Part shown: positions 46,136-53,537 of the stretch, in pieces | Layout of the letters: each line of letters begins with the position of its first letter | Numbering within the stretch: the first letter of the stretch is position 1 | Assembly (NCBI GenBank): GCA_017886875.1 | Contig: JAGHIZ010000111.1 | Coordinates: 62,001-126,000 of the forward strand | Reading direction: 5' to 3' | Length of the DNA: 64,000 nt | From: Butyricicoccus sp. | GTDB taxonomy: Bacteria; Bacillota; Clostridia; Oscillospirales; Butyricicoccaceae | Position numbers and translations under genes: made by a program | Notes under the pieces: generated by a model | Database searches by the model: none | Told to the model about the DNA's origin: nothing | What the model saw: the letters and a program-made list of their open reading frames with translations, nothing else

Positions 46136-46153
46136 AGAAAGGTGGTTTTTATT

Positions 46154-48211
46154 ATGAAAATTTATTCTAAACCAGTTAAAATAGTTGCACTTTTAATACT
46201 TATTATAAGTATTGCAGTCGCTGGTGTATTTTCAACATTTGCTAGTTTAGCAATTACTTTAGGTTGTTATTCAGAAGGTGATAAATGGTATGATAGTTAT
46301 ATTGTTTCAAATGCTCAATATAATGATGCATATATGGCTGATAATTGGTATGAGCATTATGAAAAACAGCAAGCTGGAACAATTAATTTTTCTGAACAAC
46401 AATACTTAAATAGTTTGACTGAAGACCTACAAAATTCAAGCATTGGTCTTATTAGAGTTGACAGTCAAGGAAATAAAACGCCTATTGCTGGTTTTAATTA
46501 TGTAGAAAATTCTGGAATAAATGAATATCAAAAGATATCAGATTTTGTTTTCAGTGATGAATATTATTATGAAATGTATTTTAATCCTAATTCTGGTATA
46601 AATGATAATTATACAAGAGCATACGATAATTTTAATAAACTTTTGCCTAACTGCTATAATTATTTAGCTTATATTGGTATTTCAGCTGTTATTGGATTTA
46701 TTGCATATATTATTTTGCTTGTAGGTTCAGCTAGAAATTCAAAAACAGGTGAAATTGAAGTCAAATATATTCACAAAATACCTTTTGATGTATTAACATT
46801 TATTATATTGCCAGTATTTATAGGTTTGTTGGCTATCCTTTTTGAAGAGATATGTTATAATTTAGATGAAGTGTTATATTTTATATATGGTTCAGCTGTA
46901 TCATGTATTATAGGAATATTTGTTATTTGTTTAGCATGGTTTCATACATTTGTTGCAAGAATTAAAGCTAAAACACTTATCAAGTCTACATTATGTTATA
47001 AAATTCTAAGATGGTTATTTAATAAAATAAAAAATATATTTTTAAAATTAAAAAGCAATGCAGATACTAAAAAGAACAATGTAAACACTAACAATAACGA
47101 TATAAATTTTGATATAAAAGATAAAAAAATTAATCTAAATGAATTTTATGAAAAATGTAGTAACAACTTAAAATCAGCAGATATTAAAGGTAAAGCTGAT
47201 ACACTATATAATAATATAACAAGTGGTATGAGTATCACCGCAAAGATTTATTTATTATTTATACCTTTTATACTGTTATTTGAACTATTGTTAGTTTTAA
47301 TTATTAACTCGTTATTTTTAGGATTTATATTTTTAGTTTTAGATGTATTTATTTTTATAAAAATCAATAGATTATGTCTACATCTAAATGAAATAAAAAA
47401 TGCAGGTGAACATTTAGCACATGGCGATTTAGATTATAAAATATCTGTTGATACTTTTAAAGGTGAACTTTTAAACCATGCAGAAAACTTAAATAAAATT
47501 TCTGATGGTATGACAGTTGCAGTTGAAGAACGTTTAAAAAGTGAACGCATGAGATATGAACTACTTACAAATGTATCACATGATATTAAAACTCCCCTAA
47601 CTTCTATTATAAATTATGTAGATTTATTAAAATCTCAGCCTGTTTCTACTAAAGAAGCTGAAGAATATATTGAAGTTTTAGATAGGCAATCAGTAAAACT
47701 AAAAAAGTTAATCACCGATTTAATAGAAGTTAGCAAAGCAACAACTGGAAATATAACAGTTAATGCTGTACAAATGGAAGTTAAGGAGTTATTAGCTCAG
47801 TGTATAGGTGAATATGACTCACGTTTTAAGGAAAAAAAACTTCAAGTAGTGATGAACACACCAGATGAACCAGTATCAATAGTTGCAGATGGCAGACTAC
47901 TTTGGCGAGTTTTTGATAATCTTTTAGGTAACATTGTAAAGTATGCAATGCCAAATACAAGAGTGTATATTGATTTAACAAACAAACTTGATACAGTTAT
48001 AATTACACTTAAAAATATATCCCAAACAAGACTTAATATCAAAGCTAATGAGCTTATGGAAAGGTTTGTGCGTGGAGATGCGTCAAGAACAACAGAAGGC
48101 AGTGGTTTAGGTTTATCAATAGCACAAAGCTTAACTGAGCTTATGAAAGGTCAATTTTCCATTGAAATTGATGGAGATTTATTTAAAATAACTTTAAAAT
48201 TTAATAAATAA
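46154..48211 (+). CDS. Multi-membrane-span sensor histidine kinase
   Basis: A 685-residue membrane sensor partnering the response regulator. One hydrophobic segment near residues 8-33 is followed by an extracytoplasmic region to ~residue 170, then about three more segments (to ~residue 275), a Lys/Asn-rich cytoplasmic linker, two further segments (~residues 365-410), a HAMP-like stretch, HisKA with phosphoacceptor His476 (VSHDIKTPLT), and a HATPase_c domain (NLLGNIVKYA, GSGLGLSIA). The ATG at 46154 (AAAGGTGG upstream) is preferred to a GTG four codons earlier. The sensed signal is unknown. Confidence 0.9.
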   Translation: MKIYSKPVKIVALLILIISIAVAGVFSTFASLAITLGCYSEGDKWYDSYIVSNAQYNDAYMADNWYEHYEKQQAGTINFSEQQYLNSLTEDLQNSSIGLIRVDSQGNKTPIAGFNYVENSGINEYQKISDFVFSDEYYYEMYFNPNSGINDNYTRAYDNFNKLLPNCYNYLAYIGISAVIGFIAYIILLVGSARNSKTGEIEVKYIHKIPFDVLTFIILPVFIGLLAILFEEICYNLDEVLYFIYGSAVSCIIGIFVICLAWFHTFVARIKAKTLIKSTLCYKILRWLFNKIKNIFLKLKSNADTKKNNVNTNNNDINFDIKDKKINLNEFYEKCSNNLKSADIKGKADTLYNNITSGMSITAKIYLLFIPFILLFELLLVLIINSLFLGFIFLVLDVFIFIKINRLCLHLNEIKNAGEHLAHGDLDYKISVDTFKGELLNHAENLNKISDGMTVAVEERLKSERMRYELLTNVSHDIKTPLTSIINYVDLLKSQPVSTKEAEEYIEVLDRQSVKLKKLITDLIEVSKATTGNITVNAVQMEVKELLAQCIGEYDSRFKEKKLQVVMNTPDEPVSIVADGRLLWRVFDNLLGNIVKYAMPNTRVYIDLTNKLDTVIITLKNISQTRLNIKANELMERFVRGDASRTTEGSGLGLSIAQSLTELMKGQFSIEIDGDLFKITLKFNK

Positions 48212-48216
48212 ATAAA

Positions 48217-48252
48217 AAATCCCTTTGTGCATTAAAAGCATAAAGGGATTTT
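48217..48252. terminator. Bidirectional intrinsic terminator between the kinase and ribU genes
   Basis: AAAATCCCTTTGTGC and GCATAAAGGGATTTT form a stem (one mismatch) with A- and T-rich flanks, between the convergent kinase (+) and ribU (-) genes. Confidence 0.85.
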
Positions 48253-48269
48253 GATTTTGATTGAATATA

Positions 48270-48884
48270 TTAAGAAGCAGATTGCTTTTTGTTTACAAGT
48301 GCCTGCTTAGATTTAATAAATACGCTTAATTTCTTATAAACAAGCATTGTTACACAAGTTATAATGCTACATTTAATTAAGTTAAATGGAAGGACGCCAA
48401 TAAGTAAATATGTTTCCATGCCTTTAATATATGGATTTACACTCTGGCACATATCCCAAATAGTTTCTAAAGGCATATTCATAACATTTGCATAGAAAGG
48501 TAAAATAAATAGATAATTTGTAATCATACCTGCGATTGACATTACAACAGAACCAATTATGCAGCCAATAATTGCACCCTTTTGAGTACGCATACTTTTA
48601 TAGATTGAAACAGAAATAATAACAAGTATAGAAATTAAGATAAAATCTTGAAGTTCACCTGTACCACCTGTTTGAGTTTGTGTTACATGGATAAGGTCTT
48701 TAATTAATGTCATGGTAATTGCTGAACGAATACCGAAAATAAATGCACCAATTAAAATAATTGCACCGCTAAGGTCAACTTTTAAGAAAGGTGGCATAAA
48801 AGGCACATAAAACTCAAAGTACATAAGTACGGTAGCAAGTGCCGCAAAAATAGCAGTATAGGTGATTTTCATAGTTTTTGACAT
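48270..48884 (-). CDS. ribU: Riboflavin ECF transporter S component
   Basis: A 204-residue integral membrane protein with about six helices. The N-terminal half holds the RibU substrate signature MPPFLKVDLSG, then FIFGIRSAITMTLIKDLIHV. It binds riboflavin and works with a shared energising module (EcfA/A'/T) not encoded here. The upstream FMN riboswitch confirms the flavin substrate. AAGGAG precedes the ATG. Confidence 0.92.
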   Translation of the reverse strand: MSKTMKITYTAIFAALATVLMYFEFYVPFMPPFLKVDLSGAIILIGAFIFGIRSAITMTLIKDLIHVTQTQTGGTGELQDFILISILVIISVSIYKSMRTQKGAIIGCIIGSVVMSIAGMITNYLFILPFYANVMNMPLETIWDMCQSVNPYIKGMETYLLIGVLPFNLIKCSIITCVTMLVYKKLSVFIKSKQALVNKKQSAS

Positions 48885-48944
48885 ACAAGAACACTCCTTA
48901 TTCTTGTTCTGCTGCTTGGGGAAAACTTACTTGCTTGGGAAAAC

Positions 48945-48977
48945 AGAAAAACCCTTGGAATTTAATTATTCCAAGGG
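48945..48977 (-). terminator. Terminator of the FMN riboswitch expression platform
   Basis: CCCTTGGAA ... TTCCAAGGG perfect 9-bp stem with an 8-nt loop, followed on the minus strand by TTTTTCTGTTTT. It lies between the aptamer and ribU, in the classical place for premature termination when FMN is bound. Confidence 0.88.
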
Positions 48978-49006
48978 CGTGGACGCAAATGAATAAAGAC
49001 ACGTCT

Positions 49007-49132
49007 CCGTTTCTCTCATCCGGACTTTAACCGTCGGTTGGGAATTTAACCCATCATGCCAAAAGGCTCGCAGACTTGTAGGCTTATAGCCTCTTCACTG
49101 CCGGTGGAGAATTTCACTCCGCCCTGAAACAG
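49007..49132 (-). promoter_or_regulatory. FMN riboswitch (RFN element)
   Basis: On the minus strand the RFN motifs appear in order: AGGGCGGAGTGAAATTCTCC, ACCGGCAGT, AGCCTACAAGTCTGCGAGC, GGTTAAATTCCCAACCGACGGT and AGTCCGGATGAGAGAA. CTGTTTC (49132-49126) pairs with GAAACGG (49013-49007) to close P1. It controls ribU by attenuation. Confidence 0.95.
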
Positions 49133-49151
49133 AACTAAATTTTACGGTTTT

Positions 49152-49179
49152 ATTATACCGCAGTTTTAAAAGATGTCAA
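49152..49179 (-). promoter_or_regulatory. Promoter of the FMN riboswitch-ribU transcript
   Basis: On the minus strand, consensus TTGACA (49179-49174), a 16-bp spacer, and TATAAT (49157-49152). The -35 box overlaps the TGA stop of rnmV. Confidence 0.85.
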
Positions 49180-49772
49180 GTATTATTTTCAATTTCTTTA
49201 ATAATTTCAAAAATTTCATCTTTGTTACTTACAGCGTTTAAAAAATCTAATAGTGCATTTGAAGAAAGATATTGTGGTAAATTTAGCTTTTTTAAAAGAG
49301 CTTTTCTTTTCTGTTCACTACCACTTTGACCAGAAAGACCAAGTGCAAATAAATCTGCTTTAACAAGCTGTTTTATTGTTTTTTGCTCATCGCCTAAAAT
49401 TGTAGCTCCAGCAGCAACTAAAGCATTTTTTAAAATATCTTGTGACATACCTTCAACACCAAGCGTACCCGCTTTAGATGCATGACGTTTTCTGCTTTCT
49501 TTTCCCAAAATCTCAGGAATATATGCATGTTTTACTTGATTTGTAGGAATAGCACCTTTAAGAAAATTTCTTATTACAAGCCCTGCTCCGTCACTATCAG
49601 TTAGAATTAAAATTCCTCTTTTTTGAGCAATTTTTCTTATCATTTGCAAACGCTCTTTGTCTTTAAAAATTCTAAACCCACCAGTTTGTAAAATTACAGT
49701 ATTTACACATTGCTTTAGTGTCTGTATATCATAACGACCTTCAACAATTATAGCTTCTTTTATTTCTATCAT
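49176..49772 (-). CDS. rnmV: Ribonuclease M5
   Basis: A 198-residue Toprim-fold endonuclease that matures 5S rRNA in Firmicutes. The Toprim glutamate is in IIVEGRYD and the DxD in LTDSDGAG; a C-terminal DUF4093-type region (TLGVEGMSQDILKNAL) follows. It abuts holA with no gap. The N-terminus IKEAIIVEGRYD is typical. Confidence 0.92.
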   Translation of the reverse strand: MIEIKEAIIVEGRYDIQTLKQCVNTVILQTGGFRIFKDKERLQMIRKIAQKRGILILTDSDGAGLVIRNFLKGAIPTNQVKHAYIPEILGKESRKRHASKAGTLGVEGMSQDILKNALVAAGATILGDEQKTIKQLVKADLFALGLSGQSGSEQKRKALLKKLNLPQYLSSNALLDFLNAVSNKDEIFEIIKEIENNT

Positions 49773-50825
49773 TTAAAATTTTCCCCTATCCTCTGTTGAT
49801 GCCATTTCAAGCAAAGCAATTTCAATTATTTTTATTTTATCTGCTGAACTGCTTTTAAGTGCTATATCAGTTTCACCACATATTTTTATACATTTTCTAA
49901 GCCAATCTAGTGATATACGCCTAGACATATCTTGTATTTTATTTGCATAAAAGCTAGAACCTGTGCCAATAAGTGACATAAGTTCTTTTGGATTTGCAGA
50001 CGGTGTACCCATAAATAATTTAGCTGCATACATTCTTTGCATATGTTTTTGAATAACAGAAAACAACATTACTTCTGTATTTTTCTGAGCAATTAAATCA
50101 TTTAAAATTGATATAGCTTTATCAAACCTTTTGGCTGCAATATGGTCTGTAAGGTCAAATACAACCGCATCAAGTGTTCGAGTACAAACAGTTTCAATGT
50201 TATATTTTTTTATTTCTGACAAAGTGCTATGAGCTATTGCTTTATCAATTTCTGTCAATAAATTTGTCATTGAATTGCCACATAAAAACAGTAAATATTG
50301 GCATGTATCTTTGCTGATTTCCTTTCCAGCATTTCTTACATATTTACTAATTTGCGTAATAAGTTCATTTTCGCTCATATGTCCAAATTCATTTATACTT
50401 GCAAATTTATTTACCACTGAATAAAGTTTTGTTCTTTTATCTGGCTTATATTCTATTGTGTCATAATAAAAAACAAGACAAATATAATCTGGTAAATCAG
50501 AAAGCAAATTCGGCAATATGTCGCTTAGGCTAGTTTGTGGCTTGTAAATATCTAAATCTTTAATTATTACCATTTTACGCTCAGAAAATGCAGGATAGCT
50601 TTCTATAGTTTCGGTTAACATTTCAGCGGTTAATCCCTTACCTTCAAATTCTACAAGATTAAATTGTGCAAATGTTTCATCAACAATAGCTTTTTTAAGT
50701 CTTTGAAGATAGCGTTCTTTTAAATAATCTTCTTCACCATAGAAAATATATAATTTTTGATAATTTTTTGATTGTAAATCTGATTGTATTTGCTTATATC
50801 CAATTTCATCTTTTTTGATTGCCAT
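49773..50825 (-). CDS. holA: DNA polymerase III, delta subunit
   Basis: A 350-residue clamp-loader subunit. It has the HolA opening LYIFYGEEDYLKERYL, VIIKDLDIY and a C-terminal helical collar domain with MQRMYAAKLF. The Walker motif is degenerate, as expected for delta. It follows comEC by 11 bp, a conserved Firmicute order. Confidence 0.92.
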   Translation of the reverse strand: MAIKKDEIGYKQIQSDLQSKNYQKLYIFYGEEDYLKERYLQRLKKAIVDETFAQFNLVEFEGKGLTAEMLTETIESYPAFSERKMVIIKDLDIYKPQTSLSDILPNLLSDLPDYICLVFYYDTIEYKPDKRTKLYSVVNKFASINEFGHMSENELITQISKYVRNAGKEISKDTCQYLLFLCGNSMTNLLTEIDKAIAHSTLSEIKKYNIETVCTRTLDAVVFDLTDHIAAKRFDKAISILNDLIAQKNTEVMLFSVIQKHMQRMYAAKLFMGTPSANPKELMSLIGTGSSFYANKIQDMSRRISLDWLRKCIKICGETDIALKSSSADKIKIIEIALLEMASTEDRGKF

Positions 50826-50836
50826 TTTGCACCTCC

Positions 50837-53098
50837 TTATTTTACTGTAGTTGTAAATGTGATATCGCCATTCTTTTTAGTTGTTTTATACGCTATGTTT
50901 TCTAAGTAATTATCGTATGAAAATGCAGTTGGAATATATATTTTATTAGGCTGTAAAGTATTTAACACTTCTGGTATTCTTTTATCATCACCAAGAAACG
51001 CATCAGAAAGTATGATATCCTTACAATTTATATCTTGTGTGCTTAAAAGCTCATTTAACATTTTAGGTGTAAAACTATGAAATGTTAGTAAATCAATATC
51101 ACCTTTTTTAATTCTTACACCTAATTTTCTATCAGTGCCACCTATAATATTTATTCCAAGTGATTTAGGTTGAATGTCTTTTTCTCCAGTTTCAGTCCAA
51201 TAAACCACTTGTACATTATGTTCTTTTAAAGAATTTAAAACTTCTTGAGCAATATTACTTTCAAGATAATTATTAGGTAATATACATCTTCTCACATTTG
51301 TGTTTTCAAGTAAATATGGAACTGATTTTGCATGACCATTGTCTAATGAAGTTATAATTAGCAAATCAATTTCCTTGTAATTATACCAATCCATATAAGC
51401 GAGTACATTTTCAGCTGCAATTTGTGTTTCTGTTCCTGCACAGTCTATAACAGCAAAGTTATTACGCATTGATGAAATAGCTATAGTTTGCCCACTTTCA
51501 TTAAATAGCTTAACTTCATATTTATTATTTTCAATTCCAGTGTTTACATAAATTGTTATAGCTATTATAGATGCACTTATAGCTATTCCAATATAATAGC
51601 GAAAATGTTTTCTAAAAACAACCCATAAGATAATAAAAACATAAAAACTTATAATTAAGGTTTTAATTTTTATGTCCTCCCAGTATAACAGAAAACCAGA
51701 TATATTTCCAGTGATATCTGCGATATAAAAAACATATTTGCTTAATAAATTTATAATCGTTACAAGCACACTAGATATAATAGGTATATTACCTAAAATA
51801 CAAAGTAATAAACCAGATATAAATAAAACAGAAAATACACCAATAGTTAGTATATTAGCTAAAGTAGATGCGATTGATATATAACCAAAATTTAAAAGTA
51901 AAACTGGTGAAGTGAAAATATTTGCACTTATAGAACAGCTTAATGCACCAGTTAATATATAAACTAGCTTTTTTAATAATTTAGAAGAATTAAATTTCTT
52001 AAAAGGAATTAAAATTAGGTTTTGTAAAGGCTTATATATAAATATTATACCTAAAGTTGCTAAAAAAGAAAGTTGTAAGCTGATACTTCTAACTGAATAT
52101 GGGTTAATAATCAACAGAAAAACCAGTGCAAAGCAAAGTGAATGAAGTAAACTGTTATCACGTCTTAAATAAAATCCCCCTACTGAAATCAAATACATAA
52201 TAACTGCACGTATTACAGATGGAGATGCACCAGTCATAGGAATAAAGAAAATAAGAGCTATACAAGAGATAAGCATACCAAAACGCTTTCCAAAAATCGT
52301 TAAAAATAGTAAGACTATAAAACCTATATGCATACCAGAAACCGCAAGAACATGGCTTAAACCGGCTTTTTGAAAGTCCTGTTTGATATAAACTGATAAA
52401 TCTGATGTATCACCAAAAAGCAAACCTTTCATAAAACCTGCATTTTCAAATTTATTTTCAAGTACAGTTTTAAAATTATTTGCCCATATTTTAGGCTTTA
52501 AAAGTAAAGGTATAGTATCTGATTTTTGCACCTCAAAAGTTGGTGTATAAGCACATTCTGATAAAATATGATAATTTATACCTGAATAGTATTCTTCCCT
52601 ATCAAATCCATCATCATCAGAACCAATATAAAAAAACAGCTTGGTTTTTACAATGTCTGAAGGTTCTATTGGCTCATCAGTTAAAGGCAAATAAGCAAGA
52701 GTATAGAAATAAGGAATTTTCATATTTAAATTAGACTTTTTAACATCTATTTTAAGGCTTACACGTTGATTATCTTCATAAATTTCAGGATATTCAGTTA
52801 CAATGGCATAAATATCTGCTCTTTGATTGTCTAGCATTGTTATAGGAATTTGAACAAAAGCATTATATATTGCACTGTATGTTATTCCTAAGCAAATTCC
52901 AGGTATTATATATTTTATATATAAGAATGAATTATACAAAACAATATTTTTATATAATTTATTAAAGATAAAAAAACTTATACATACAATTATAAGTAAT
53001 GGTAAAATCCAATTCTGTTGTTTAAATATAGTATATTGTGTTTCACACCATACACCAATAAATATTGAAAAAGTTATAATTGGAAAACACCAATACAT
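50837..53098 (-). CDS. comEC: ComEC/Rec2-family DNA-uptake channel protein, with degenerate metallo-beta-lactamase domain
   Basis: A 753-residue membrane protein of the family that conducts single-stranded DNA across the membrane in competence. It has N-terminal membrane segments, an OB-like extracytoplasmic part, and the competence domain with GDTSDL, AGLSHVLAVSGMHIG and ASPSVIRAVIMY. The C-terminal ~210 residues resemble a metallo-beta-lactamase fold, but the HxHxDH metal motif reads SLDNGH, so nuclease activity is probably lost. The ATG at 53098 (GGGGGG seven bases upstream) is preferred to a TTG two codons earlier. Confidence 0.88.
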   Translation of the reverse strand: MYWCFPIITFSIFIGVWCETQYTIFKQQNWILPLLIIVCISFFIFNKLYKNIVLYNSFLYIKYIIPGICLGITYSAIYNAFVQIPITMLDNQRADIYAIVTEYPEIYEDNQRVSLKIDVKKSNLNMKIPYFYTLAYLPLTDEPIEPSDIVKTKLFFYIGSDDDGFDREEYYSGINYHILSECAYTPTFEVQKSDTIPLLLKPKIWANNFKTVLENKFENAGFMKGLLFGDTSDLSVYIKQDFQKAGLSHVLAVSGMHIGFIVLLFLTIFGKRFGMLISCIALIFFIPMTGASPSVIRAVIMYLISVGGFYLRRDNSLLHSLCFALVFLLIINPYSVRSISLQLSFLATLGIIFIYKPLQNLILIPFKKFNSSKLLKKLVYILTGALSCSISANIFTSPVLLLNFGYISIASTLANILTIGVFSVLFISGLLLCILGNIPIISSVLVTIINLLSKYVFYIADITGNISGFLLYWEDIKIKTLIISFYVFIILWVVFRKHFRYYIGIAISASIIAITIYVNTGIENNKYEVKLFNESGQTIAISSMRNNFAVIDCAGTETQIAAENVLAYMDWYNYKEIDLLIITSLDNGHAKSVPYLLENTNVRRCILPNNYLESNIAQEVLNSLKEHNVQVVYWTETGEKDIQPKSLGINIIGGTDRKLGVRIKKGDIDLLTFHSFTPKMLNELLSTQDINCKDIILSDAFLGDDKRIPEVLNTLQPNKIYIPTAFSYDNYLENIAYKTTKKNGDITFTTTVK

Positions 53099-53127
53099 AA
53101 ACAATCCCCCCTACTCTATTTTATAAG

Positions 53128-53166
53128 AAAAAACAGGAGAAAAGAGTTTTTAACTCTATTCCCCTG
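53128..53166 (-). terminator. Intrinsic terminator after the HIT-family gene
   Basis: A long imperfect inverted repeat (ACAGGAGAAAAGAGTT ... AACTCTATTCCCCTGC) followed on the minus strand by TTTTTTCTTA, between the HIT-protein gene and comEC. Confidence 0.7.
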
Positions 53167-53180
53167 CTCAATTTATATTA

Positions 53181-53519
53181 TCAACCTGGAGGCCATGTCA
53201 TATCTCTGCCTGCAAGTACATGAAAATGCAGATGAAATACAGTTTGCCCTGCTTGCTCACCACAGTTTGTAACTACACGGTAGCTTTCAATATTCATTTC
53301 TTTTGCTACTTTAGCAATAACTGCATAACAATGCCCTATTATAGCTGCATTTTCTTCATTAATCTCTAAAGCACTAGCAATGTGCTGTTTAGGAATAACT
53401 AAAAAATGTGTTGGGGCTTGTGGTTCTAAATCATAGAACGCATAACATAAATCATCTTCGTATACTGGCTTAGATGGAATTTCTTTACCAGCAATTTTAC
53501 AGAAAATACAATCACTCAT
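53181..53519 (-). CDS. HIT-family nucleotide hydrolase (HinT-like)
   Basis: A 112-residue histidine-triad protein that hydrolyses phosphoramidates such as AMP-lysine. It has an N-terminal CIFCKIAGKEIPS, and the triad His96-x-His98-x-His100 in FHLHFHVLAG. Length and the C-terminal WPPG are typical of the PKCI/HinT branch. It lies 18 bp downstream of alaS; HinT acting on aminoacyl-adenylates makes this pairing sensible, though that link is inferred. Confidence 0.92.
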   Translation of the reverse strand: MSDCIFCKIAGKEIPSKPVYEDDLCYAFYDLEPQAPTHFLVIPKQHIASALEINEENAAIIGHCYAVIAKVAKEMNIESYRVVTNCGEQAGQTVFHLHFHVLAGRDMTWPPG

Positions 53520-53537
53520 AAAGCGAAACCTCCTGTC

